Origin: Paenibacillus lacisoli
GTDB lineage: Bacteria; Bacillota; Bacilli; Paenibacillales; Paenibacillaceae
Direction: 5' to 3'
NCBI RefSeq assembly: GCF_030580655.1
Contig: NZ_JAUQTB010000008.1
Location: 107,014 to 171,013, forward strand
Length of the DNA: 64,000 nucleotides
Shown: piece after piece, positions 55,604-63,986 of the stretch
How the letters are laid out: every line of letters begins with the position of its first letter
Position numbering within the stretch: the first letter of the stretch is position 1
The notes under the pieces: generated by a model
What the model saw: the letters and a program-made list of their open reading frames with translations, nothing else
The model's database searches: none
Told to the model about the DNA's origin: nothing
Program-made: the position numbers and the translations under genes

Positions 55604-56671
55604 TTAATGCATCTTAAATTCCAGGAACAGCTCGTTATAATGGCCAAGCATGCGTTTACCCAGATTTTTATATACCTCCAGATGGCTGGTCACGTCAGCA
55701 GGAGGATAAAAGCGGGTATCCCCGGCGATGTCCTCCGGCAGCAGCTTCAGTGCCTCCTTGTTCGGCGTGGCGTAACCGACATACTCAGCGTTCTGTGCAG
55801 CCACGTCAGGCTCCAGCATGAAGTTGATAAACTTGTGGGCGCCGGCGAGGTTTTTGGCTGTCTTCGGAATGACCATGTTGTCGAACCACAGGTTTGTGCC
55901 TTCCTTCGGTACGATATAATCGAGCTTGTCATTCTCGTCCATAATTTCGGCAGCGTCACCGGAGAAAACGACACCCGCCGCGGCTTCGCCGTTGGCGAGC
56001 AGCATTTTGATCTCGTCACCAACTACGGCTTTGACGTTCGGAGACAGCCTCTCCAGCTTGCGCAGGGCTTCCTGAAGATGGCCCTCGTTGGTATCGTTCA
56101 GGGAGTAACCCAGGCTGTTCAGGGACATGCCCATAATTTCGCGGGCACCGTCCGTCAGAAGGACATTATTGCGGAGCTTATCGCTCCACAGATCGTTCCA
56201 GCTCTCGAATGAAAGTCCCTGTGCCATTTCCGGATTGTACACAATACCGACCGTCCCCCAGAAATAAGGAACCGAATAACGGTTATCCGGGTCAAAATCA
56301 AGGTTCAGAAAACGTGAATCCACCTTGGACAGATTCGGAATCAGGCTGTGATCGATCGGCAGCAGAAGCTTCTCTTCCTTCATCTTGTCGATCGCATAAT
56401 CGGAAGGGATCGCGACGTCGAACGTCGTGCCGCCTTGTCCGATTTTGGTCAGCATAGCTTCATTGGAATCAAAGGTCTGGTAGATGACGGTGATTCCCGT
56501 TTCCTTCTCAAAACGGGTAATGAGCTCCGGATCAATGTAGTCGCCCCAGTTGTAGATCGTCAGCGTATTGCTGCCGGAATACCCCTGGCTGGAGTTCAGT
56601 TTGGCGGCGAGTGCCATCAGGCCGAAGGCGACCACCAGGACGATCACGAATATACGGGTCAGCTGCTTCAT
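55604..56671 (-). CDS. potD: Spermidine/putrescine-binding protein PotD
   Basis: A 355-residue periplasmic-type binding protein of the polyamine ABC importer. NTLTIYNWGDYIDPELITRF starts the mature domain, and the polyamine-contacting DVAIPSDYAIDKM and GTVGIVYN segments are present. Its N terminus is a single hydrophobic helix (FVIVLVVAFGLMALAAKLNS) with no lipobox Cys, unlike most Gram-positive PotD proteins, so it may stay anchored by an uncleaved helix. Its ATG overlaps the potC stop (ATGA). Last gene of potABCD. Confidence 0.9.
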   Translation of the reverse strand: MKQLTRIFVIVLVVAFGLMALAAKLNSSQGYSGSNTLTIYNWGDYIDPELITRFEKETGITVIYQTFDSNEAMLTKIGQGGTTFDVAIPSDYAIDKMKEEKLLLPIDHSLIPNLSKVDSRFLNLDFDPDNRYSVPYFWGTVGIVYNPEMAQGLSFESWNDLWSDKLRNNVLLTDGAREIMGMSLNSLGYSLNDTNEGHLQEALRKLERLSPNVKAVVGDEIKMLLANGEAAAGVVFSGDAAEIMDENDKLDYIVPKEGTNLWFDNMVIPKTAKNLAGAHKFINFMLEPDVAAQNAEYVGYATPNKEALKLLPEDIAGDTRFYPPADVTSHLEVYKNLGKRMLGHYNELFLEFKMH

Positions 56672-57489
56672 CTCGGCACCCCCATTTCAGACGCAGGCTC
56701 CTTGCCGCGTCTGCGCAAATTCCCCTTGGACACCAAATAGTAGCCGACCACCAGTGCGGTCGTGATCAGGAAGATAAGTGTAGACAACGCATTGATGGAC
56801 AAGGATACACCTGCCCGGGCACGGGAATAAATCTCGACCGAGAGGGTCGTGTATCCGCTGCCTGTCACAAAGAACGTGACTGCAAAATCATCCAGCGAGT
56901 AGGTCAGCGCCATGAAAAAGGCGGAGAATATCGCCGGACTGATAAACGGGATGATGACCTTCGTAAGCACGTCGCGGCGGCTGGCTCCCAGATCGCGTGC
57001 CGCATCCACCAGTGTCGGGCTCATCTCCTGCAGACGCGGGAGAATCATCAGCACGGCAATCGGTACACTGAACGCAATATGCGACAGCAGCACGGAAGTG
57101 AAGCCGAGCTGGATACCCGCAATGGTGAACAGGATGAGGAATGAAGCGCCGATAATGACGTCAGGGCTGACAATCAGCACATTGTTAAGGGACAAAATCG
57201 TATTCTTCACCCGTTTCCGGCGGATCCGGTCGATAGCCAGCGCGCCGACGATCCCGATAATCGTAGCGATCACCGAGGACAGCAGCGCAATGACGAGCGT
57301 ATTGATGACGATAATAATCAGGCGGGTGTCATGAAACACTTCGGAATACCATTCCAGCGTAAATCCTTCGAACTCGTGCATATTGCCGCCGCTGTTAAAG
57401 GAGTAATACATCAAATAGAAGATCGGCGCATACAGCAGTGCGAATACGATGATCAGATAGATCTTGCCGGCTCTATTTTTCTCACTCAT
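56668..57489 (-). CDS. potC: Spermidine/putrescine permease PotC
   Basis: A 273-residue permease with six helices and the EAA-type coupling loop LVDAARDLGASRRDVLTKVI. The ATG at 57489 overlaps the potB stop by four bases; longer frames inside potB are rejected. It pairs with PotB to form the polyamine channel. Confidence 0.9.
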   Translation of the reverse strand: MSEKNRAGKIYLIIVFALLYAPIFYLMYYSFNSGGNMHEFEGFTLEWYSEVFHDTRLIIIVINTLVIALLSSVIATIIGIVGALAIDRIRRKRVKNTILSLNNVLIVSPDVIIGASFLILFTIAGIQLGFTSVLLSHIAFSVPIAVLMILPRLQEMSPTLVDAARDLGASRRDVLTKVIIPFISPAIFSAFFMALTYSLDDFAVTFFVTGSGYTTLSVEIYSRARAGVSLSINALSTLIFLITTALVVGYYLVSKGNLRRRGKEPASEMGVPR

Positions 57490-58289
57490 CTGCGCACCTC
57501 TTTTCCGCCGCCCAGAATCGGCATCAGCACGGCCATGAATAGAATCAGGAATACCGCTACCGTCGAGCCCATTCCCCAATCCTGAGTAACGAGGAAGTGC
57601 TGTTCAATCGCCGTCCCGAGCGTAATCACTTTGTTGCCTGCAATGAGCCGGGTCAGCATAAAGAGCGACAGGGCCGGAATGAACACGGCCATACAGCCTG
57701 AACGGACGCCAGACAATGTCAGCGGGAAGATGACCCTCCGCAGCGTGACAAAGCTTGAGGCTCCCAAGTCGCGTGATGCTGCTATCAGAGTCGGGTTAAT
57801 GTCCTCCAGCGCATTGAAGATCGGCATAATCATAAACGGAATGAAGATGTAGACCGACACGAACACAAAGCTGAAGTCATTAAACAGAATCTGGTGCTCC
57901 CCCAGGCCGGCGGCCTGCAGCAGGGAGTTCACCGGTCCGTATGTACCGAATATGCCGATAAAAGCGTAAGCTTTGAGCAGCAGGTTAATCCAGGTCGGCA
58001 ATATGATCAGCAGCATCCACAGCTGCTTGTGCTTGGTCCGGGTCAGCGCATAAGCAGCCGGATAAGCGACCAGCAGGGAGAAGAAGGTGATCAGCAGCGC
58101 ATACCAGAACGAGCTTAACGTCATTTTCAGATACACGGGCGTGAAGAAATTGGCATAGTTAGACAGCGTAAAATGACCCTCAATATCAAACAGGGAATAA
58201 TAGGCTACGAGGATCACGGGCAGGGCAACGAACAGCACCATCCATAAATAATAGGGAATGAGATATAATCCGCGCGAGTTACGTGACAT
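57486..58289 (-). CDS. potB: Spermidine/putrescine permease PotB
   Basis: A 267-residue permease with six helices and the coupling loop [25 protein letters not shown] lies 8 bases before ATG 58289, which overlaps the potA 3' end by 11 bases. [19 protein letters not shown] is typical of PotB. Confidence 0.9.
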   Translation of the reverse strand: MSRNSRGLYLIPYYLWMVLFVALPVILVAYYSLFDIEGHFTLSNYANFFTPVYLKMTLSSFWYALLITFFSLLVAYPAAYALTRTKHKQLWMLLIILPTWINLLLKAYAFIGIFGTYGPVNSLLQAAGLGEHQILFNDFSFVFVSVYIFIPFMIMPIFNALEDINPTLIAASRDLGASSFVTLRRVIFPLTLSGVRSGCMAVFIPALSLFMLTRLIAGNKVITLGTAIEQHFLVTQDWGMGSTVAVFLILFMAVLMPILGGGKEVRR

Positions 58290-59385
58290 GAGCCGCACCC
58301 TCGTACGATTCGAGACGTTTATCAAACTCTTCTTCCGTTTCCCCGAACCTCATGACATGAATGGCCTCCGGTTCAAACTGCAGGCCGATCATACTGCCGG
58401 GTTCCGCCCGCTTCGTGGAATGGACCAGCCATTCCTGACCGGAATCGTCATAGCAGCTGATCTCGTAATGAACGCCGCGGAACAGCTGGGTATCCACCTT
58501 GACCCGGAGCTTGCCCTGCTCCAGCGGCGTAATCTCCAGATCCTCCGGCCGGATCACAATTTCTACATTCTCATTGGGACGCAGCCCCTGGTCTACGCAC
58601 TCGAAGCGCTGGCCGTTAAACTCCACCAGGTTGTCCTCAATCATGACAGCAGGTACAATGTTGGATTCGCCTACGAAGTCAGCTACAAAGCGGTTAATCG
58701 GCTCGTCATAGATGTCGTTGGGCGTACCGCTCTGCTGAATAATGCCTTCATTCATGACAAAGATCTCATCCGACATCGCCAAGGCTTCCTCCTGGTCATG
58801 GGTAACGAAGATAAAAGTGATGCCGAGCCGCTGCTGCAATTCACGCAGGACGTACTGCATTTCCGTTCTAAGCTTCAGGTCCAGAGCGGACAATGGCTCG
58901 TCCAGCAGCAGCACCTCCGGCTCGTTGACGATTGCGCGTGCGATCGCAACACGCTGCCTTTGGCCGCCGGACATTTCTGTAATCTGCCGCTGCTCGTAGC
59001 CCTCCAGGTTGACCAGACGCAGCGCTTCCGTTACTTTGGCTGCAATGACGTCTTTCTTCATCTTCTTGATCCGCAGTCCGAAAGCGACATTCTCAAATAC
59101 ATTCAAATGCGGGAACAGCGCGTAGTCCTGAAATACGGTATTAACCTGACGTTCATTCGGGGGAATCTTGTTGATCATGTTCCCGTTTAAATAAATGGAG
59201 CCTCTCGAAGGTTCGATAAAACCTGCAATGAGGCGGAGTATCGTCGTTTTGCCGCAGCCCGACGGGCCCAGCAGCGTGTAAAATTTGCCGCGTTCGATTT
59301 CAAAGCTGACTTCCTTCAGCACAGGCGCATCCTGATCATACTGCTTGGTGACCTGCTCGAAGCGGATAATGGCGTTCTCTTCCAT
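58279..59385 (-). CDS. potA: Spermidine/putrescine ABC transporter ATPase PotA
   Basis: A 368-residue ATPase. Walker [11 protein letters not shown]-loop [11 protein letters not shown], signature MSGGQRQRV, Walker [14 protein letters not shown] and switch His [10 protein letters not shown] are all intact, followed by the C-terminal TOBE regulatory domain (from about residue 240). GGGAGG gives 5-base spacing to ATG 59385. It is the first gene of the potABCD operon. Confidence 0.92.
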   Translation of the reverse strand: MEENAIIRFEQVTKQYDQDAPVLKEVSFEIERGKFYTLLGPSGCGKTTILRLIAGFIEPSRGSIYLNGNMINKIPPNERQVNTVFQDYALFPHLNVFENVAFGLRIKKMKKDVIAAKVTEALRLVNLEGYEQRQITEMSGGQRQRVAIARAIVNEPEVLLLDEPLSALDLKLRTEMQYVLRELQQRLGITFIFVTHDQEEALAMSDEIFVMNEGIIQQSGTPNDIYDEPINRFVADFVGESNIVPAVMIEDNLVEFNGQRFECVDQGLRPNENVEIVIRPEDLEITPLEQGKLRVKVDTQLFRGVHYEISCYDDSGQEWLVHSTKRAEPGSMIGLQFEPEAIHVMRFGETEEEFDKRLESYEGAAHVT

Positions 59386-59483
59386 AACAGCCTCCCTTGT
59401 CCTTATTTCCATTTGTATATTTTACTCAAGAATCGTCAGAAATGATACCGGGTATACCCGGCCACACGGCTGATCCGACCCCT

Positions 59484-60392
59484 TCAAGAATAATTAGCCA
59501 TCATTTGCTTTAGATAATCCCGAAAGTCTTTAACATAAGTCTGGGGTTCTACGATAGTAAGATTGGTACCGAAGCTTGCTAGAAATTGAAATCCGGTCTT
59601 GTTCTGAGGGACATGGATGGTTGCCAGATACAATTCCGAGCTGTAATTTTCGATGCTTTTTCGACCGTATCTTTCAATGAACTGGTCTTTGATGGCAGGT
59701 GAAATAAGCGCCTTAAGCGTAACTAATTGGGGCTGATATCTATCAGGTTCTTGTTCTAATAAGTTATCTCTAGGCTGAAATGGCTCTTCTTCCATATGAA
59801 GATGATCGATTCGTGGTAATTTGAAGGTTCTGCCTCCCATACGATCTAAACAGAATCCCTTCAAATACCAACTCATCTCACTATAATGAAGCTGATACGG
59901 CTCGACCCTTCTCTTGGTTGGAACGCCGTCTTTGTCCGTATAATCAAATGAAACTAACCTTCTCTGCAAAATGGCTTCTTGACATATCTTCAATGTCTGA
60001 AGAATCTCAGACCGGCCCTCCCAATCATAAAAGGAAAGCTGAATAGAACGTTTCGGAGATAACGGGTTAACCATGGCTTCCATTTTCTTCATCGTCAGTT
60101 TAACTTCTTCAGTAAGTAAAATTTGTTCCAACCCGCCGAGCGCCGTCAATATATTTTCCAAGTCGGAACTGCTCAATAGACGTTTATCCCATTTGTATTC
60201 ATCCATAATCCCGTAGCCGCCATGAACTCCATTGATGGAATAGATAGGGATATTGGATAAACTCAGTGTCTCCATATCCCGCAGGATGGTTCTTTTGGAG
60301 ACGTTAAATAATTGCGTGAATTCCGTGGTCGAAACCACATCCTTTTTAAGCAGGATCATAATGATGGATATCAACCGCTCAACCTTTTCCAT
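59484..60392 (-). CDS. YafY-type HTH/WYL transcriptional regulator
   Basis: A 302-residue regulator. The N-terminal winged helix (TTEFTQLFNVSKRTILRDME, about residues 19-38) is of DeoR/YafY type, and GVHGGYGIMDEYKWDKRLLS follows. The WYL segment is at about 180-205 (MSWYLKGFCLDRMGGRTFKL), then a WCX tail. AAGGAG gives 5-base spacing to ATG 60392. It is divergent from the VOC-family gene with a perfect inverted repeat between them, so it probably controls that gene and itself. Related regulators next to PhnB/VOC genes are common in Bacillales. Confidence 0.85.
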   Translation of the reverse strand: MEKVERLISIIMILLKKDVVSTTEFTQLFNVSKRTILRDMETLSLSNIPIYSINGVHGGYGIMDEYKWDKRLLSSSDLENILTALGGLEQILLTEEVKLTMKKMEAMVNPLSPKRSIQLSFYDWEGRSEILQTLKICQEAILQRRLVSFDYTDKDGVPTKRRVEPYQLHYSEMSWYLKGFCLDRMGGRTFKLPRIDHLHMEEEPFQPRDNLLEQEPDRYQPQLVTLKALISPAIKDQFIERYGRKSIENYSSELYLATIHVPQNKTGFQFLASFGTNLTIVEPQTYVKDFRDYLKQMMANYS

Positions 60393-60428
60393 AGATGCTC
60401 CTTTTTTTGTTGAACTTAATCTGGAAAT

Positions 60429-60448
60429 GGTGACATACACCCGTCACC
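60429..60448. promoter_or_regulatory. Inverted repeat between divergent WYL-regulator and VOC genes, candidate operator
   Basis: GGTGAC-N8-GTCACC is perfect. It lies 37 bases before the regulator start and 47 before the VOC start; TATACT (60459-60464) and TATATA (60469-60474) nearby could be -10 elements for the VOC gene. Confidence 0.55.
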
Positions 60449-60494
60449 GTTCATTCATTATACTTCATATATAACAAGAAGGAGGTCATGATTG

Positions 60495-60959
60495 ATGTCA
60501 GCTGTTGCTTATTTAAATTTTGATGGATCTGCAGAACAAGTGATTGATTTTTATGCGGAGGCTTTAAGTGCAATTAAAGTGAAAAAGGTGACATTCGGAG
60601 ATATCCCGCAGGATCCCAACTACCCCATGCCGGAAGATGAACTGAAGATGATCATGGAGTCATCCATCGAATTTGCAGGCGGGAAAATCATGATGTCCGA
60701 CATCTTGCCTTCCATGAAGGCAGTAACAGGTGAACTGGTAAAAGGAAACAACATCATGATCAGTCTGATTATGGATGACAAGCAAACACTGGAGCGGTAC
60801 TTTAACCATCTGTCCCAAGGCGGTCATGTGGTCATGCCGTTATCTAATACTCCATGGTCCTCATGCTTTGGGATGCTGGTCGATAAATTCGGGATTTCCT
60901 GGAAGTTTAACAGTGACGCAGATCAATTCCTTGATCACGTAATATCCAACAAACAATAA
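60495..60959 (+). CDS. VOC-superfamily (PhnB/glyoxalase-like) protein
   Basis: A 154-residue protein of the PhnB-like branch of the vicinal-oxygen-chelate fold: AVAYLNFDGSAEQVIDFYAE at the start and GKIMMSDILPSM, then WSSCFGMLVDKFGISWKFNS near the end. AGGAGG gives 8-base spacing to ATG 60495. Such proteins often bind antibiotics or small metabolites; most lack the demonstrated glyoxalase residues. Control by the divergent WYL regulator is likely. Confidence 0.85.
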   Translation: MSAVAYLNFDGSAEQVIDFYAEALSAIKVKKVTFGDIPQDPNYPMPEDELKMIMESSIEFAGGKIMMSDILPSMKAVTGELVKGNNIMISLIMDDKQTLERYFNHLSQGGHVVMPLSNTPWSSCFGMLVDKFGISWKFNSDADQFLDHVISNKQ

Positions 60960-60975
60960 CTCACTCTGAGAAAAT

Positions 60976-61002
60976 GGCCTTGCAAATGAAGGCTGTTTTT
61001 TT
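60976..61002 (+). terminator. Rho-independent terminator
   Basis: GGCCTT pairs with AAGGCT (one wobble), followed after G by seven T. Confidence 0.7.
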
Positions 61003-61024
61003 ATGCCGGATAAAGGGGTGCTAC

Positions 61025-61624
61025 ATGAAAGATAGCAATATGAAAAATGGTTACATGAAAACAGATCCTGTAATCCCCGTTAGATCGAGGGAAGATTTGA
61101 GATTATGGCTGCAGGAAAATAGTAAAAAGGAGAAGTCCTGCTGGGTCTTGGTTAGTATGACGCCCAGATCGGATACGCTCTTATATTTGGACGCGGTCGA
61201 GGAAGCTTTGTGCTTTGGATGGATCGATGGCGTCAAGAAGAAGGTGTCTGAAACGGAGCTGGCGCAGAGGCTGTCCCCCCGGAGCCCCAAAAGCTCATGG
61301 ACTGAATTGAATAAAGCGCGTGTCCGCCGCCTCGAGAAGCTCGGGTTGATGACAGACGGAGGAAGAAAGGTTCTTCCGGCTATGGATGTTGATTCCTTCA
61401 GCATCCATCCAATGATCGAACAAAGGCTGAAAGAGGATAAGCAGGTATATGAGAATTTTACGGCATTCCCAGACCTCTATAAAAGAGTCCGGATCGACAC
61501 GATCCAAAGCAATAAGGATCAGCCGGAACTGTTCAAGAGAAGATTAGACCGATTCATAGAAAATACGAGAGATAATAAAATCTACGGGCAGTGGCATGAT
61601 CATGGACGACTATTAGAAGAGTGA
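61025..61624 (+). CDS. YdeI/OmpD-associated-family protein
   Basis: A 199-residue soluble protein with the family pattern: VRSREDLRLWLQEN, then SCWVLVSM, YLDAVEEALCFGWIDG (the most diagnostic piece) and RLSPRSPKSSWTELNKARV. Proteins of this family have been linked to protection from cationic peptides or bacteriocins, though the biochemistry is not settled. AAAGGGG precedes ATG 61025; Met-rich repeats (MKDSNMKNGYMK) at the start leave two other nearby starts possible. Confidence 0.8.
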   Translation: MKDSNMKNGYMKTDPVIPVRSREDLRLWLQENSKKEKSCWVLVSMTPRSDTLLYLDAVEEALCFGWIDGVKKKVSETELAQRLSPRSPKSSWTELNKARVRRLEKLGLMTDGGRKVLPAMDVDSFSIHPMIEQRLKEDKQVYENFTAFPDLYKRVRIDTIQSNKDQPELFKRRLDRFIENTRDNKIYGQWHDHGRLLEE

Positions 61625-61807
61625 ATGTTAAATTTTTAAGCTGCGCAGAAGTGAAGATGGACTAACTGTTTAACTAATTCTATGTTATATGAAGAATAGC
61701 CCTTTGGAACCTGTGAAATTAATCTCCAGTTACTGTAAATTAACATCCTGTTTTTGCTAAAATATCCTGTACATCACTGGATTCTGGAACGAACAGAGGT
61801 AGAGGAT

Positions 61808-62992
61808 ATGACCAAAATACAGGTCCAGCCGGAGCATCTATTAAAGGTAGCTGCACAGTTCAGACAGGGACAGGAGCAGCTGGATCAGCTTTTAAGCCGT
61901 TTGGGACAGACGCTATCCAGTTTATTAATGGGTTTCGAAGGCATGACCGGGGAACGATTCAGATACGAATACCGGGATGCCGAGCAGCGTATGCGGATGA
62001 TCCTGAGTGTGATCGGCTCGACGGCAAAGCAGCTGGAATGGATTGTGCAGCTGTTCACCGAGGCGGATTCCGGTGTGATCGACCTGCCGGACTCAACCCG
62101 TGAGGCATGGCAGCGGTTAACGCACAGGTTCGAGGAAACCTGGGAACCTGTGACGACAGCGGTCGGCCGAGAGTGGGAGCGCCTGCGGGAAAAGGTTCAG
62201 CTCGAGCTGGCTGCGGAAAGAGAAGAGATGAAGATCGCCACAGCAGAGCTTGATGATGCATTAACGTATTATAATGAAGCGAGAACCAATCTGGATAAGC
62301 ATCCTGATTTCTTCTTACATAGCCATACGCTCATGGAAAAGTATCAGTACGGCGTATCGGAGGAAGAGTTCGGCACCAGAAAGTATTGGCAGTCTCGTGG
62401 GTATGATGCCAATCAGCTGCTGCAGGCCGCTTATGATTTGCGGAATCCGGATGGGGAAGCCCAGTACCTGATGGGTAAAAATTTCAAGCAGGAAGTGAAG
62501 GCAAACAGCCAGAACACGATATTTGCGGTTACGGCTGGTGCCACGATGGTAGGGGCAAGAAATGCCATCGCCAGTGGTTTCTTTAGACCGAATCCTGGTT
62601 TCGGCTTGCGGAGCCCAAGTTCGGTGGGAAGGTATGGACGTGTGAACGTACCCAAGCCGTGGGCCGAGTCGAAGGGGAAGGGGAAGGGGAAGGGAAATGT
62701 TAAGTTCTCACCGAATAACTTACCAAAAGACCCACAGGAACTAATCAAAAATGGGTGGGAAGATGTTACACCTAAGGGGATGGCAAAGAATACAGCTTCT
62801 AGGGAATTTATTGACCCTGAGACTGGAATGAAGGTAAGGTTTGACCCAGGAAAACCGGGAGCAAATGGTTTTGAAGGCAAAGACCATTACCATGTTACTA
62901 ATCCAAATGGTACTACAAAAGCGGATTATTACCTTGACGCAAATGGTAATCCTGTTGCTAAAGGCTCAAAAGCGTCTCATATCGTCCCGTAG
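61808..62992 (+). CDS. WXG100-like polymorphic toxin, candidate T7SS effector
   Basis: A 394-residue protein. Residues 1-100 are a helical hairpin of WXG100 type (QVQPEHLLKVAAQFRQGQEQ), with W-x-G replaced by FEG in MGFEGMTGERF. A helical stalk follows to about 230, a Gly/Ala hydrophobic stretch at about 240-260, and a Lys/Gly linker at about 295 (ESKGKGKGKGN). The C-terminal tip from about residue 303 (DVTPKGMAKN, KVRFDPGKPGANGFEGKDHY, DYYLDANGNPV, SHIVP) resembles polymorphic-toxin tips with His pairs, probably a nuclease, but I cannot name the family. DNA from about 62,690 is clearly less GC-rich, suggesting a swapped tip. TGCTAAAAT (61755-61763) may be an extended -10. Confidence 0.75.
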   Translation: MTKIQVQPEHLLKVAAQFRQGQEQLDQLLSRLGQTLSSLLMGFEGMTGERFRYEYRDAEQRMRMILSVIGSTAKQLEWIVQLFTEADSGVIDLPDSTREAWQRLTHRFEETWEPVTTAVGREWERLREKVQLELAAEREEMKIATAELDDALTYYNEARTNLDKHPDFFLHSHTLMEKYQYGVSEEEFGTRKYWQSRGYDANQLLQAAYDLRNPDGEAQYLMGKNFKQEVKANSQNTIFAVTAGATMVGARNAIASGFFRPNPGFGLRSPSSVGRYGRVNVPKPWAESKGKGKGKGNVKFSPNNLPKDPQELIKNGWEDVTPKGMAKNTASREFIDPETGMKVRFDPGKPGANGFEGKDHYHVTNPNGTTKADYYLDANGNPVAKGSKASHIVP

Positions 62993-63004
62993 GAGGAGAT
63001 TTTT

Positions 63005-63352
63005 ATTAAACCAACTGAGTTGCTAGCGACTTTTGACTTGCACGATAGCGTTGTAGAGAATGTTGAATATTTGCTTAATGAAAATAAGGTTCAAATTAGA
63101 CTCGACTTGTGTCAGTGGAAGCAAGCAAATTATGATGAATCTGAACCCGAGATGCAGGCGGGGGTACTGACTTTCACTGATGTAGGCTCGTTTCAGATTG
63201 AACCGCCAAAGTTTATGATTAACAGCAATGAGATTCTCGAAGTGAAAGTCCAGGATGGTAGGGGGAATATAGAAATCATTCTTACAGGTAATGATGATGT
63301 GGGGAAGGTCTGCATTGTAGCTCAGGATGTTTATTGGGAAGTATGTGACTAA
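63005..63352 (+). CDS. Candidate immunity protein with a probable ATT start
   Basis: A 115-residue acidic, all-beta-looking protein (KPTELLATFDLHDSVVENVE) directly behind the toxin tip and of the same low-GC composition, the standard place for a cognate immunity gene. AGGAGGAG at 62991-62998 is 6 bases before ATT 63005, whereas the first conventional in-frame start, TTG 63020, is 21 bases away; the ATT start therefore seems likelier. Its residues D-L-H-D-S near the start recall small immunity families. Toxin neutralisation is inferred from context. Confidence 0.6.
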   Translation: MKPTELLATFDLHDSVVENVEYLLNENKVQIRLDLCQWKQANYDESEPEMQAGVLTFTDVGSFQIEPPKFMINSNEILEVKVQDGRGNIEIILTGNDDVGKVCIVAQDVYWEVCD

Positions 63353-63630
63353 AAGCAGCGGGGGCTACCCAGTGCCGAATGAACTTATCAATCAACCAAA
63401 AACACATCTAACCCATATAATACCCTTATAAAGAATTCTCGAATATCGCGGTACGCACGTCAATGCTTTACTTTTATACCCTAAATAACGCTACTCCAAT
63501 ACACCTAGCAGGTTGATTGTGGTCAGATACCACTATGATTGACCTGTTTCTTGTTATCTTCGCTTTCTCACAGGATTTTCAAAATGTTATGCTGCTTTAG
63601 CATACGCCGCCCCGATAGATAATTGTCTAA
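63353..63630. other. 278-base gap inside the toxin locus
   Basis: AT-rich sequence with stops in all frames. Frame 2-type reading of 63356-63430 gives YPVPNELINQPKTHLTHIIP, which may be another decayed toxin piece, but the evidence is thin. No terminator or promoter is clear. Confidence 0.3.
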
Positions 63631-63807
63631 ACCATCGCACCTTTTAGGAGTGATAGGCCGACTATTCATATTTTCAGGACTTATGTGCAAATTGTCCGCA
63701 ACAATGTGAAACGTACAGATTGGACTGACCATGGTCGTCCGCAGAATCATACCAATCCACATGACCATCCTGCAGTCTTCCAAGATGGCTCATGGAGTTT
63801 TAAGTAA
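63631..63807 (+). pseudogene. Orphan C-terminal tip of a polymorphic toxin
   Basis: The frame is open from the TAA at 63628 to the TAA at 63805 and has no start codon in its N-terminal part. It encodes a protein-like segment (IHIFRTYVQIVRNNVKR, then TDWTDHGRPQNHTNPHDHPA and VFQDGSWSFK) rich in His and Asp, as in HNH-type or similar nuclease tips. It lacks any trafficking domain, so it is most likely a displaced or silent toxin cassette left by recombination behind the active toxin-immunity pair. Confidence 0.6.
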
Positions 63808-63820
63808 TGGAGGTGGAAAG

Positions 63821-63937
63821 TTGGAGAACAATGATCTTAAAAAACCTACTTTTATTCTTAGATTAGGTAGGGAGCATTTTCAAAGTGAGATAGGTTGTTT
63901 GGGAAAACAGCTTGCCCAAATACTAGGATGTGTCTGA
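63821..63937 (+). CDS. Short, probably truncated immunity-like ORF
   Basis: TTG start with GGAGGTGG 4 bases upstream, encoding 38 residues (starts MENNDLKKPTFILRLGREHF). It follows the orphan toxin tip by 13 bases, the place of a cognate immunity gene, but ends at a TGA inside the sequence GTGTCTGAAAAC, which may be the end of a mobile element. The gene is therefore likely cut short. Confidence 0.45.
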   Translation: MENNDLKKPTFILRLGREHFQSEIGCLGKQLAQILGCV

Positions 63938-63986
63938 AAACTAAATATTATGGTAAGATTTGAGAAAAACGAATGGAGTAGCAAAC

